Below, one piece after another: positions 52,729 through 62,088 of a stretch of DNA of 64,000 nucleotides (positions within the stretch are counted from its first letter, which is position 1; each line of letters begins with the position of its first letter). The DNA is taken from assembly GCA_022606425.2 (NCBI GenBank), contig JAHDVF020001024.1:124001-188000 (forward strand), written 5' to 3'. Made by a program: the position numbers and the translations under genes. Source of the DNA: Lepidostoma basale. Its lineage: Eukaryota > Arthropoda > Insecta > Trichoptera > Lepidostomatidae. A model generated the notes under the pieces. That model was not told the origin of the DNA. It searched no databases and saw only the letters and a program-made list of their open reading frames with translations.

Positions 52729-53772
52729 TTGATATTAAAAAAAATAGTAGTCTTCATGCTAGTGGTGGTTACTGTGCCAGTGGTGTCTGCGCAGTCTTTG
52801 ATTAAAAACTTGGCTACCGTTACCTACATTAAAACTGAGGCTATCTCTGAGCAGAGCTTCATGAGGACACTTAGTGCAACCGAGGCTCAGCTAGGCAAGA
52901 AGCTCACTAATAGTGAGCGTAAGGTAATATTGGATTCTCTAGTTAATTCTATTATCTTGTTGGAAGAGGCAAATAAAGAAAAGACTCAAATTACTAATGA
53001 GGAACTTTTGCGAGGTCTGCAGATGATGTTTCAGGCTCCTAGAGCGACGATGAGTGAGATTGAAGCTCTTTATAATAACTCGCCTGGAGCGAGTGTCCAA
53101 AGTTGGAAACTTTTCTTAGAGGAGCTTAAGAAGCAGGGGATTAAGGAGAAATATCTTAGTAGTAAGATTATTCCTCCCGTACCCAGTGATGCGGAGGTGC
53201 AAAAAATCTATGATGAGAATAAAGATGATTTTGTTGTACCTAAGATGGCTCGTGTAAGTCATATATTTTTTTCATTTAAAGCGATGACTGATGGCGAGAA
53301 AAAGGATGTTTTAGTTCGTGCGAATAGAGCTTTGAATCAGATTCAGTCTGGATCATCGACATTCGAGCAGCTGGTGAGAAGTAGCAGCGAGGATAGTGTT
53401 AGTTCGCAACGCCTTGGGGATATTGGCTACATGTTTGATAGTAATGACCATCGGCAGGCCTACGGAAAGGAGTTTGTCGACGAGATTTTCGCATTAAAAC
53501 CGGGTCAAATTTCAAAAGTTGTTGCAAGTTCAGAGGGCTATCATATTCTAAAGGTGACTGAGGCAGATGGTGCAAGGCTGTTGAAGCTGAGTGATATCAA
53601 TCCTTCTAATAATCAGCAGACGGTGAAGCAGATGGTTATCATGCAGCTTCAGGCTCAGTATTTTCAGACTGAGGTAGTAAATTTGGTTGAGCGGTTAAGG
53701 AAAAATGCTAGAATAGAGATTAATGAAGCAAACTGGGGTCCTTGGGTAAGAGGTGAGAAAGATCCATCCTAA
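52729..53772 (+). CDS. Exported PpiC-type peptidyl-prolyl isomerase (SurA/PrsA-like)
   Basis: The 347-residue protein has a signal peptide (about 1-20, VSAQ), a SurA-like helical N-terminal part, and one parvulin/rotamase domain (about 165-275: RVSHIFFSF, GDIGYMF, GYHILKV). It helps fold exported proteins, such as outer-membrane proteins, in the periplasm. It starts with TTG at 52729, supported by AGGAG 9 nt upstream within the secG end. The operon order is tpiA, secG, this gene. Confidence 0.85.
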   Translation: MILKKIVVFMLVVVTVPVVSAQSLIKNLATVTYIKTEAISEQSFMRTLSATEAQLGKKLTNSERKVILDSLVNSIILLEEANKEKTQITNEELLRGLQMMFQAPRATMSEIEALYNNSPGASVQSWKLFLEELKKQGIKEKYLSSKIIPPVPSDAEVQKIYDENKDDFVVPKMARVSHIFFSFKAMTDGEKKDVLVRANRALNQIQSGSSTFEQLVRSSSEDSVSSQRLGDIGYMFDSNDHRQAYGKEFVDEIFALKPGQISKVVASSEGYHILKVTEADGARLLKLSDINPSNNQQTVKQMVIMQLQAQYFQTEVVNLVERLRKNARIEINEANWGPWVRGEKDPS

Positions 53773-53895
53773 ATGATTATTAGGGTTTTTCCTATACTTT
53801 AAGTAGCAAAAATGTTTACTTATCATGATATAGTTAGTTAAATAATAAGGGGGGCATTAAAGTTATGGCGTGCCCTACGTCAGAGGGAAGCGGTA

Positions 53896-55560
53896 ATGAA
53901 TGGTATATTAGCCAAAATAGCTCTTTTTCTAGCGATCACTATGTTTGTAGTGGCGGCACTCTATGTATTTGTCATACAGAACCTTAGTAGTGATATTAGT
54001 AGTATACTCAAAGAGGTCGATCATCAAATTTCGTTAAATCAATTTCAGTATGCAGATCACCGGCTTGTGCAGGTGGCAAAAAAAAAATTAAGTAGCTATG
54101 ACTGGCTTAGAGTAATCAAACGAGCCTATGAAATAGCGATGAAAACCAATGATTATAGGTTACTTGAGAAAATATCCAAAAAGGCTGTGAAGAGTTTGCC
54201 CGGTGCAGAAGAGCTTTGGGCTTTTTATATCAAGGCTCTTATTGAGCAAAAAAAGTATAAAGAGGCGAGTGATCTATCTGAGAAGTATTTAAAAAGTAGT
54301 AAATTTCACCCGATAAGGGCGGAGGCTCTTTTGCTCTATAGTCATAATGGTGATCTATCGATTGTTGATGAAAAACTGAAGGCAAGCAGTGATCCGGAAA
54401 CCTATCTGGAGATTGCTTATCAGTTACAAAATCCTATTCTTTTTTATGATGCGGCACTTCTCTTTTTAGAACAGGGTCAAAGGGAGAGAGCAAGGCAACT
54501 ATTACCCCTCATGAGGAGTGATATTACACCATCCTTGGGGGTAGCGACGATTGCATATGATAGCATGAGCTATGGTGATGCATTGCATGAGTTACAAGAA
54601 TCGGCTTCAAATGTTTTAGTTCCCTATAATATGGCTAAGGGGCAAGTCAGCCTTTCTGATAGTGACAAAGAGGCGATTGATCAACGTGCAATTTTTTTAG
54701 AGGCAGCTCTCACGGGGGACACACTCATTCAGTTGAATGACCGTTATGGCGCATATGAAGCCTATCTAAAGGCTAATTCAATTGATAGTAAACGCTCATG
54801 GGAGATATGGCAAAATATTGCTGTTTTAGGTGAGGAAGTTAGTAGTGGTATTGATATAGAGGATCATTATCGTACTGCATTACTTCATTTTCCTCAGAGG
54901 AAGGAGCTAGTACTTTCCTTAGTCAATAAAAGTTTAGATACAGCCCATGCTGAGACACTAATTAGTAGTTTTTTAGATATTGCCCCCTTCGATCCTGAGG
55001 CAAATATTTTGTGGATTGAATCTTTTGATAAAGATAGCACACCTCAGCATCGGTCGTCACAGCTATGGAATATTTTTAATAGTCAGCATACAGCCAATAA
55101 AAGGCTGTCGCAATATATGATTTGGTTTTTTCTTGGGATAAAGAATTATGATGATCCTCTGATCGTACTTGATCGTTATAGTGGAGAAGATAGAGGCTGG
55201 ATTGCTACTTACCAAGCATTAGTTGAAGCAGTTAAAGGTAATTTGGCCAATGCGTTGGAGATTTTTGGTGATGAAGGTGACTCTTCTTGGCAGGTTCCTT
55301 TCAATATGGCACTGATTTATAGTGATCAAAACAATGATCGTATGGCTCTTAACCTCTTAACACGAGCTGAGTCAATGTTTTCTGATCGTGATAGAGAGTT
55401 ACGTTATCAAGATTTATCAATAATTTTTAGTAAAAAAGGGATGGCCTACGTCAGAATGAACCAAAATAGTTTAGCTGTCGGTATGGCTGAAAAGGCTCTT
55501 GAAATTGATGAAAATAATATGGAGGCACTTCGGATCTTACGTGATTCGGCATATATATAG
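53896..55560 (+). CDS. Membrane-anchored TPR-like protein
   Basis: The 554-residue product has one N-terminal transmembrane helix (about 8-27), and the rest is helical and fits tetratricopeptide-like repeats (for example AYVRMNQNSLAVGMAEKALEIDENNMEALRILRD at the C-terminus, and FYIKALIEQKKYKEASDLSEKYL). It should face the periplasm or the cytoplasm as a protein-interaction scaffold. The family is not recognised more closely. It ends 2 bp before map, so the two are coupled. Confidence 0.75.
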   Translation: MNGILAKIALFLAITMFVVAALYVFVIQNLSSDISSILKEVDHQISLNQFQYADHRLVQVAKKKLSSYDWLRVIKRAYEIAMKTNDYRLLEKISKKAVKSLPGAEELWAFYIKALIEQKKYKEASDLSEKYLKSSKFHPIRAEALLLYSHNGDLSIVDEKLKASSDPETYLEIAYQLQNPILFYDAALLFLEQGQRERARQLLPLMRSDITPSLGVATIAYDSMSYGDALHELQESASNVLVPYNMAKGQVSLSDSDKEAIDQRAIFLEAALTGDTLIQLNDRYGAYEAYLKANSIDSKRSWEIWQNIAVLGEEVSSGIDIEDHYRTALLHFPQRKELVLSLVNKSLDTAHAETLISSFLDIAPFDPEANILWIESFDKDSTPQHRSSQLWNIFNSQHTANKRLSQYMIWFFLGIKNYDDPLIVLDRYSGEDRGWIATYQALVEAVKGNLANALEIFGDEGDSSWQVPFNMALIYSDQNNDRMALNLLTRAESMFSDRDRELRYQDLSIIFSKKGMAYVRMNQNSLAVGMAEKALEIDENNMEALRILRDSAYI

Positions 55561-55562
55561 TA

Positions 55563-56330
55563 ATGATAAAATTAAAAAACAAGGAACAAATAGATGGTAT
55601 TAGATCAAGTTGTCGCCTGCTAGCGGAGGCAATGAGGATGCTGGAGAGTGAGCTTAGGGTTGGTGTCACAACTAATGATCTTAATAGATTAGCCGAAAAT
55701 TTTATTAAAAAGCATGGTGCACAGCCATCATTTAGTAAGTACGGGGGCTTTCCTACTGCTCTGTGCAGTTCGGTTAATGAGGTGGTTATTCATGGATTAC
55801 CCAATGATAAGCCTCTGAAGGAGGGTGATTTGGTTGGGCTTGATCTAGGCATTGCTCTCAATGGCTACTTTTCTGACATGGCAAAGAGCTTTGCTGTCGG
55901 CAGTATTAGTGAGCAAAACAGGAAATTACTGGAAGATACGGAAAAAAGTCTTTACCTAGGAATTAGCTCTGTAAAGGCTGGAGGACGCATTAATGATATA
56001 GGGAAAGCCATCTCCCGCTACTTAAAGCCATTAGGATATGGTGTTGTTTATGAGTTCTGTGGCCACGGCGTAGGGCTTGCGGTTCATGAAGAGCCACAAA
56101 TATCTCATGATTATCCTTGCCATGGCCCAAATCCTCGCATCCAACCTGGAATGGTTTTAGCGATCGAACCCATGGTTACTCTGGGTAAAGCGGAGGTAGC
56201 CATTGATAAAAAAGATGGCTGGAGTGTCTGTAGTATCGATAAAACAATGACAGCCCATTTCGAGCATACGATAGCAGTTTTTGATGATCATGTTGAAATT
56301 CTTACTATTGCAGGTGATCCCGTTGAGTGA
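55563..56330 (+). CDS. map: Methionine aminopeptidase
   Basis: The 255-residue enzyme removes the starting methionine from new proteins. It has the metal ligands in GLDLGIALNGYFSDMA (Asp, Asp), FCGHGVGLAVHEEPQ (His), AIEPMV (Glu) and EHTIAV (Glu). It starts 2 bp after the stop of the preceding gene without a ribosome binding site. The dgt start lies inside its last codons. Confidence 0.96.
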   Translation: MIKLKNKEQIDGIRSSCRLLAEAMRMLESELRVGVTTNDLNRLAENFIKKHGAQPSFSKYGGFPTALCSSVNEVVIHGLPNDKPLKEGDLVGLDLGIALNGYFSDMAKSFAVGSISEQNRKLLEDTEKSLYLGISSVKAGGRINDIGKAISRYLKPLGYGVVYEFCGHGVGLAVHEEPQISHDYPCHGPNPRIQPGMVLAIEPMVTLGKAEVAIDKKDGWSVCSIDKTMTAHFEHTIAVFDDHVEILTIAGDPVE

Positions 56331-57465
56331 GAATCTATTTTTTAATAACCCACTCAATGAATATGACTTAAGGCAGAGAGTGAAATCTAGGCCCGATGAG
56401 CAGAGTGACTTTAGAACAGCCTACTTTCGTGATGCTACTGCTATTATTCATAGCTACCCATTTAGGCGGCTAAAGCATAAAACACAGGTATTTTTTTCCC
56501 CTAAAAATGATCATATTAGCACACGTATTGAGCATGTTATGCATGTAGCCTCAATTTCTGCAGCTGTTTGTCGAGCTTTAGGACTTAATAGTGATTTGGC
56601 TTGGGCGATTGGCTTAGGCCATGATCTAGGCCATACACCTTTTGGGCATGCGGGTGAATATATTTTACAAGATTTAACTAAAAAATCGTTTAGTCATGAA
56701 TGCTATGGCCTTAGGGTTGTCGATCTTTTGGCTAATCGTGGTGTTGGATTAAATCTATGTTATGCGGTACGAGATGGGATTGTCAACCACTGTGGTGAGC
56801 GCTTTGAACAATCGATTCTACCCGATTTTCAAATTAAAGAGTTAACTAAATTAGCTCCACGTAGTAGCTATCCGGCCACTTGGGAGGCATGTGTTATGCG
56901 TATGTCGGATAAAATGGCCTACCTTGGACGTGATCTAGAGGATGCGATTAGTCTTAAGATTATTACTAAAAATGATTTACCTGGCTCTATACGTAAGGTA
57001 TTAGGAGATAGTAACGGTGAAATCATCGATAAATTGACTAACGATTTAATACAGGTGAGTCTTAAAACAGGAAAAATAGGCTTTTCGGATGACATTTTTG
57101 AAAAATTTACGATGTTTAAGAACTTTAACTATGACTATATTTATAAGAGTAGCATGGTAGAGCAGTGGCAAAATCACTTTAGAAGGCTATTATCACTTTT
57201 GTATGACTATTTATTTGAAATTTATTCCAGATATAGTGATGATATTGAAGGCTATAGAAAAGAGAATAATAAGCTGGCAGATGGCTTTAGTGGCTATCTT
57301 ACAACAATGAATCTTTTTTATAGAGATGAGGGTGGGTTTGACCAGGCACCTTTTGACTATATCGCAGGGATGACGGACGATTTTGCTATTAGCTGTATCA
57401 ATGATCTATTTGTGCCTTCTAGGGTTGACATCCCCTTTGCAGCGAATCTATTTGATGAACATTAA
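56323..57465 (+). CDS. dgt: Deoxyguanosinetriphosphate triphosphohydrolase-like protein
   Basis: The 380-residue HD-domain protein has SYPFRRLKHKTQVF, RIEHVMHV, GLGHDLGHTPFGHAGE (the HD pair) and a late RMSDKMAYLGRDLEDA. Such proteins hydrolyse dNTPs to nucleoside and triphosphate. The start is taken at TTG 56323 since AGGTGA lies 5 nt upstream; the longer frame to 56281 has no ribosome binding site. It overlaps map by 8 bp. Confidence 0.9.
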   Translation: MSENLFFNNPLNEYDLRQRVKSRPDEQSDFRTAYFRDATAIIHSYPFRRLKHKTQVFFSPKNDHISTRIEHVMHVASISAAVCRALGLNSDLAWAIGLGHDLGHTPFGHAGEYILQDLTKKSFSHECYGLRVVDLLANRGVGLNLCYAVRDGIVNHCGERFEQSILPDFQIKELTKLAPRSSYPATWEACVMRMSDKMAYLGRDLEDAISLKIITKNDLPGSIRKVLGDSNGEIIDKLTNDLIQVSLKTGKIGFSDDIFEKFTMFKNFNYDYIYKSSMVEQWQNHFRRLLSLLYDYLFEIYSRYSDDIEGYRKENNKLADGFSGYLTTMNLFYRDEGGFDQAPFDYIAGMTDDFAISCINDLFVPSRVDIPFAANLFDEH

Positions 57466-57656
57466 TATTACTCATTATATTGAAGATCGCTAAAGTTAAA
57501 GGATATAACTAGACGATAGTTTAGTATAGAAGAAGAGTGAAGGCAATACCTCCTCCAAGTTTTCTTGTGATACTCTCTTTTTTTATTTCTAACAGTGAAG
57601 GCCGATTTTATCGGCCTTTCTATCAATATATAGAGTATAACGCCGATAAAATTATT
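57466..57656 (+). promoter_or_regulatory. Leader region of the rhomboid gene with a hairpin
   Basis: TTGAAG (57480-57485), 18-nt spacer, TATAAC (57504-57509) looks like a promoter. A perfect 9-bp hairpin with a 3-nt loop lies at 57598-57618, 39 bp before the rhomboid ATG, and is not followed by a T run. The ~140-nt leader also has a CCTCCTCC run at 57549-57556. The hairpin could end dgt transcription or control the rhomboid gene. Confidence 0.4.
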
Positions 57657-58250
57657 ATGCGCATTACATATAACGCTCCCATAACCTTAACCTTCTCTCT
57701 TTTTACTGTTTTAGTCTATTTTAGTGACCAGTATCTATCACCCGGACTCATCGAGAATATTTTTACACTCGATGGTCGTGGTACCTTCAATATGCAAGAT
57801 CCTACCAGCTACATAAAGCTCTTTACCTATATATTTGGCCATGCCGATGTTAACCATTTGGTTAGTAATTTAATGCTGATGCTTCTGCTAGGGCCTCTGA
57901 TTGAGGAACGCTATGGTTCATCCACTCTTTTGGGGATGATTTTTTTTGCAGCTGTACTTAATGGCTTTATTAATATACTTTTTTTCCCTAGCCAGCTGAT
58001 AGGGTCAAGTGGAATTGTTTTTATGCTCATGCTCCTAAGCTCCTTTGCTAATGTACGCCGAGGCGATATTCCATTGACCTTTATTTGCATTGTCTTTCTC
58101 TACCTCACCCAAGAATTTACCTCATTTTTTGATAGCTCAAGTGATATTAGTAACATTTCGCACCTGCTGGGGGGGCTCTGTGGAGCTATTTTTGGTTTCA
58201 TCGAAGGATCGTGGAAAAGAGCACCAACTACCGGACGGCCCGACTACTAA
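57657..58250 (+). CDS. Rhomboid-family intramembrane serine protease
   Basis: The 197-residue protein has about six helices, with HADVNHLVSN, the catalytic Ser in IGSSGIVF (GxSG) and the catalytic His in SHLLGG. It cleaves transmembrane substrates in the inner membrane. ATG 57657 is chosen because the longer frame to 57537 would read through a hairpin and begins with a sequence not seen in the family; no ribosome binding site is present. It overlaps the convergent murE by 23 bp. Confidence 0.85.
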   Translation: MRITYNAPITLTFSLFTVLVYFSDQYLSPGLIENIFTLDGRGTFNMQDPTSYIKLFTYIFGHADVNHLVSNLMLMLLLGPLIEERYGSSTLLGMIFFAAVLNGFINILFFPSQLIGSSGIVFMLMLLSSFANVRRGDIPLTFICIVFLYLTQEFTSFFDSSSDISNISHLLGGLCGAIFGFIEGSWKRAPTTGRPDY

Positions 58251-59703
58251 GCAAGCCTCTTGCAACAGTCTCTTCATCCCAATCCGTTTTACCATGGGGA
58301 CCAATAATCGATCCCTCATGCCCCTTACCAAGAAGTAGTACAATATCATCAGTTTTCGCTAGGCTGAAGGCTTTATCCATAGCTTCTGTTCGGTTACTGA
58401 TGAGGTAAAGAGTTTGATTGAGCACTTTACCTTTAATACCTGCAGCGATGTCATTGAGGATATTAGTTGATGGCTCCAGCCTTGGATCTTCATCAGTGAG
58501 GATGATAATATCGGCCCATTGGTCAGCTAATTGACCTTGAATGGGACGTTTTTCTATGTTGCGCTCCCCTCCACTTCCAAATAGAGTAATGAGTCTTCCC
58601 TTACAACTTTTTTTTATCGCTGGTAGTAGCTTTTCAAAGCTACCTGGGGTGTGTGCATAGTCAACAATGACCGTAAAAGGGCTATCTTGCACCACAACCA
58701 TTCGCCCTTTAGGGCCCTTTAGGTGATTGAGTAGAGGTGCCATTTTAAGGGGGGATTTTCCTAAAAGAGTTGATACCAAAAGAAGTGCCCCCAAGGCATT
58801 TTCCACATTAAAGAGGCCAGGTAACTTACAAAACACCTCGACAGCACCCTGCTGGTTAGTTACATTAAATCTATTGCCTGCAGAAAGTTGTTGAATATTG
58901 GTGGCATATAGATCGCTAGGGGGAGTGTTATAGCGTAGGATGGTGCTCCCTTGAGCGGCCTCAATAAAAATATCTTTATGAGGATCAGCATCATTAATAA
59001 CCGATATACCTTTTTGCTTAGCTACTTTGCGGAAAAGATTAGCTTTATCGTTACGATACTGCTCAAGCGTACCATGAAACTCAAGGTGCTCAATGGTAAC
59101 ATTGGTAAAAAGAGCTGCACAAAAATCGATCTGGCTGAGGCGTCCTGTTCGCTCCGATAGACCATGGCTGGTTGCTTCAACCACCGCATATTCAAGGCCA
59201 TGATCAATCATCTGCTGCAGGGCTTCCTCAATTTGCGGTGCCTCTGGTGTGCTTTGACGCATGTTATTCTCTTCTATTGTAGAGCCTGTCTTTACATTAA
59301 CGGTGGATATTAAGCCCGTTGGGTGGCCTGATAACTCAAGCAATTGTTCTATTAAATAGACGCAAGTACTTTTACCATCTGTTCCAGTGACACCAATTGT
59401 CTTGATATGGTGGCTAGGCTGGCTATAGAGTGTTGAGGCTAGAGTAGCCATGGCCTTTCGGCTATCGGCGGTTAGCAGGTAGATTAAATCATCGCTAGCG
59501 TAGTCGGGATTGCTAATGAGAAAGACTTTAGCTCCCGCCAACCGAGCGGCATCAATGTACTGGTGTCCATCGGTGTGGGTACCCATTAGGGCACAAAAAA
59601 GTGAATCACTGGTTACATCGTGGCTATCAAAAACAATTTTTTTAATACCCCATTCGGTTAACTGCTGTAGAGTAGGGGGGAGTGTATCAATGTTAATAAT
59701 CAT
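58228..59703 (-). CDS. murE: UDP-N-acetylmuramyl-tripeptide synthetase MurE
   Basis: The 491-residue ligase adds the third amino acid to the peptidoglycan stem. It has GVTGTDGKST (ATP loop), NVTIEHLEFHGT, EATSHGL, DYAHTPGSFEKLL, LTDEDPRLEPSTNI and GKGHEG. The DEDPR-like motif in place of the DNPR motif of diaminopimelate-adding enzymes suggests a different diamino acid, such as lysine or ornithine; ornithine is used by spirochaetes, but this is inference. No ribosome binding site is present; the upstream promoter predicts a leaderless mRNA. Confidence 0.92.
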   Translation of the reverse strand: MIINIDTLPPTLQQLTEWGIKKIVFDSHDVTSDSLFCALMGTHTDGHQYIDAARLAGAKVFLISNPDYASDDLIYLLTADSRKAMATLASTLYSQPSHHIKTIGVTGTDGKSTCVYLIEQLLELSGHPTGLISTVNVKTGSTIEENNMRQSTPEAPQIEEALQQMIDHGLEYAVVEATSHGLSERTGRLSQIDFCAALFTNVTIEHLEFHGTLEQYRNDKANLFRKVAKQKGISVINDADPHKDIFIEAAQGSTILRYNTPPSDLYATNIQQLSAGNRFNVTNQQGAVEVFCKLPGLFNVENALGALLLVSTLLGKSPLKMAPLLNHLKGPKGRMVVVQDSPFTVIVDYAHTPGSFEKLLPAIKKSCKGRLITLFGSGGERNIEKRPIQGQLADQWADIIILTDEDPRLEPSTNILNDIAAGIKGKVLNQTLYLISNRTEAMDKAFSLAKTDDIVLLLGKGHEGSIIGPHGKTDWDEETVARGLLSSRAVR

Positions 59704-59710
59704 GCTGTTT

Positions 59711-59739
59711 AGTCTAGCATAAAGATGTTAATTTGGCTA
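59711..59739 (-). promoter_or_regulatory. murE promoter, leaderless geometry
   Basis: On the minus strand TAGCCA (59739-59734), 17-nt spacer, TAGACT (59716-59711), then 7 nt to ATG 59703. Confidence 0.5.
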
Positions 59740-59796
59740 GATTAACTATTGAGTAAATTATATTAAATATATTACAGTAAGAAAGAGGTATGTAAT

Positions 59797-62040
59797 ATGG
59801 TAAAAGAACAAAAAATAGTTTTTGGTCATCTTTCTTTTGAAAATGTTTTTAGGGGCACGGGCAGTGCTGATACTGCAGAGACGTACGTAACCCCTACTGA
59901 CCCATTCAATCCGTTTAAAAAAAATAATACAATAGATGTATCAAAAAAGATAGCGATTATTTATGCCCCTAACGGTGTGGGTAAAACAAGCCTTGTACGG
60001 GTGCTTGACGGAGAGGTTGGTAGCTATGCAACAGCTAACAATGAGACATTTTATTGCATAAAGGATCAAAACAGTAGAGATAATATCCACGTGGGTAGTG
60101 ATGATATTTTAGGTGATCATTTAGCTAAAGAGATGACCTTGAGAAAAAAGCTTCAAACCCAGATAAAAGTGATTAATGAAATATTTGGGCTTATTTTAAA
60201 AGATCATGGTATTACAGCAAAGAAAAGCCCCTTGATTACTATGATCAATGGTGAGGAGTTTAAAAAATATATCTCAGATTTAGTCAATAATCAAAATAAG
60301 GGTAAGGATTATGATGTAGAGAAAGATAAGGAAAGCCTTGCTGAACTACTAAAAGAGACCAATGGCTTTAGTACTGCAGAACTAGTTATTGATGAGCAGA
60401 AGATGAAGTTTTTTATAGAAAACTATGAAAATATTAAAAAGTTTTTTCTCAGTGATGCTAGCAATCCTCCTAGTGATAGTATTACCACTAGCTTACAAAA
60501 AGCTAACCGTAGCGAACGTGCCGTATCAGGGCTGGAAGAGTTTGGTGCTATGGATGACTGCTTTGTTTGTGACCAATCAATTAATTACGATCTTTTACTC
60601 GTTAAAAAGAAAGAGCATAACGAAGCGATAAAAAAAGCAATAGAGGGTAACTGGGCAGGATGGTTAGCATGGCAAAATGAGACATTAAATAAAAATGACC
60701 CCTTTGGCTTACAAAATTTACTAACACAGATGAATAATGGCGGCGATATTGCCACCTATTTTGATAGCCTAAAACAGGGTTTTGAAGAATACAAGGTTCT
60801 GTTTAACAGCAACCTAGAGAAAGAGTTTAAGGGTTTTGTTGATGGCTGTCGTATTAATAAAGACTTGGATGACTACCAAGCATTGATAGACAAAAAATAC
60901 CGCCCTGAAACTGAAGATATTAAGTTTCTGCAACAAATGTGTGTTAACTACCTTGATCGTAAGCTTGAATTTGTGGCTAGAGGAGATAGCTTTAACTATG
61001 ACATAAAACTAGGTGGAAAGGAGGTAACAGGTAAAGACCGAAAAGAGCTGCAGTTAAGTACGGGCGAGCAAAATTTTTTATCGCTCGCGTTTGAACTGTT
61101 AAAGGCTAAAGCTATTGCCTGTAAAGAGGGTAACTACATTGTGATTGATGACCCCATCTCTAGTTACGATTCCATCTATAAAATTAAGGTTACCTACCTT
61201 ATTTGTGACTATTTAAAGAAGTGTAAAACAATCATTTTTACCCACACGCTCGATTTACCCAAAGCCGTTGAAGCCCAACACTCGGGAATATTTAGCCTAG
61301 CTATTTTTAATAACCGGCAAAATAGCTATAACGGCTTTATTCCTATAAACAAAGAAGAAATAGGATATGTTTTAGAGGTAGATAAGTTTATTGGCTTGCT
61401 TGCAAATCCCCCCTCTAAAATAGAACAAGAATACTATTTATGGAGCTTGGTGCCTTTTATGAGGGACTACGCCAAAATATGCCGACAAGATGCTATATAT
61501 AATCAATTATGTAAAGTAATGCATGCTAACAGTAATGAAGAGGTTGAACTTACTGCTATATACGATAAGCTTTTTGGCCACCAGTTTGCCAAACCAATGG
61601 TTGCATCAAGCAGTAACATCCCGGCTATTATAGCATCATCACCCTTTGATATTTTACCAGCTTGCTACCCCTTGCTTAATAAAACACTGGTGCATAACTT
61701 TAGCTACCTCTACCTTAGGTTATTTGTAGAAAAAGAGCTTTTAGCCTATGCAGAAACCAAAGAAAAAGAAACTAAAGAAAAAGTGCCAAAATATGAAAAG
61801 TTATATGATCTTATTAAAAAAGTTTTACCCTGTGATACTAAGGATGAAGAAAAGCAAGGGGCTAGGCGCTTTTTAATGTCAAAAAAATCTTTACTTAATC
61901 AGTTTGCCCATTTTGGGGGTAACTTTGATATTTTTCAGCCAGCACTTGATATATCGGATAGCCTGTTGTCTCAAGAAAGGGATGCCATTTTAAAAGGGCG
62001 AACACATTGGGTTACATCATCTCATAGCCTTGACGCCTAA
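59797..62040 (+). CDS. AAA_13-type ATPase, RloC/PrrC-like
   Basis: The 747-residue protein has an ABC-type ATPase split over the chain: Walker A APNGVGKTS (57-65), signature LSTGEQNFLSLA (420-431), Walker B VIDDPISSYD (449-458) and switch His in FTHTLDL. Between Walker A and signature lies a helical region with a CFVC pair (C255, C258), a possible zinc hook as in RloC. The C-terminal ~150 residues have R641-x3-E645 and H705, reminiscent of the Arg-Glu-His set of PrrC-type anticodon nucleases (HEPN-like); the His is further away than in PrrC. It sits 49 bp before a type IIG gene, as RloC/PrrC genes lie by restriction systems. AGAGGT precedes the ATG. Confidence 0.65.
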   Translation: MVKEQKIVFGHLSFENVFRGTGSADTAETYVTPTDPFNPFKKNNTIDVSKKIAIIYAPNGVGKTSLVRVLDGEVGSYATANNETFYCIKDQNSRDNIHVGSDDILGDHLAKEMTLRKKLQTQIKVINEIFGLILKDHGITAKKSPLITMINGEEFKKYISDLVNNQNKGKDYDVEKDKESLAELLKETNGFSTAELVIDEQKMKFFIENYENIKKFFLSDASNPPSDSITTSLQKANRSERAVSGLEEFGAMDDCFVCDQSINYDLLLVKKKEHNEAIKKAIEGNWAGWLAWQNETLNKNDPFGLQNLLTQMNNGGDIATYFDSLKQGFEEYKVLFNSNLEKEFKGFVDGCRINKDLDDYQALIDKKYRPETEDIKFLQQMCVNYLDRKLEFVARGDSFNYDIKLGGKEVTGKDRKELQLSTGEQNFLSLAFELLKAKAIACKEGNYIVIDDPISSYDSIYKIKVTYLICDYLKKCKTIIFTHTLDLPKAVEAQHSGIFSLAIFNNRQNSYNGFIPINKEEIGYVLEVDKFIGLLANPPSKIEQEYYLWSLVPFMRDYAKICRQDAIYNQLCKVMHANSNEEVELTAIYDKLFGHQFAKPMVASSSNIPAIIASSPFDILPACYPLLNKTLVHNFSYLYLRLFVEKELLAYAETKEKETKEKVPKYEKLYDLIKKVLPCDTKDEEKQGARRFLMSKKSLLNQFAHFGGNFDIFQPALDISDSLLSQERDAILKGRTHWVTSSHSLDA

Positions 62041-62088
62041 GCAATAATATCTTAAAATATTTTACTATATTAACTAAAGGATTGATTG

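Noticed and set aside
53865..53987. 40-codon frame overlapping the start of the TPR protein gene
   Set aside because: Out of frame with the TPR gene, no ribosome binding site and no recognisable features.
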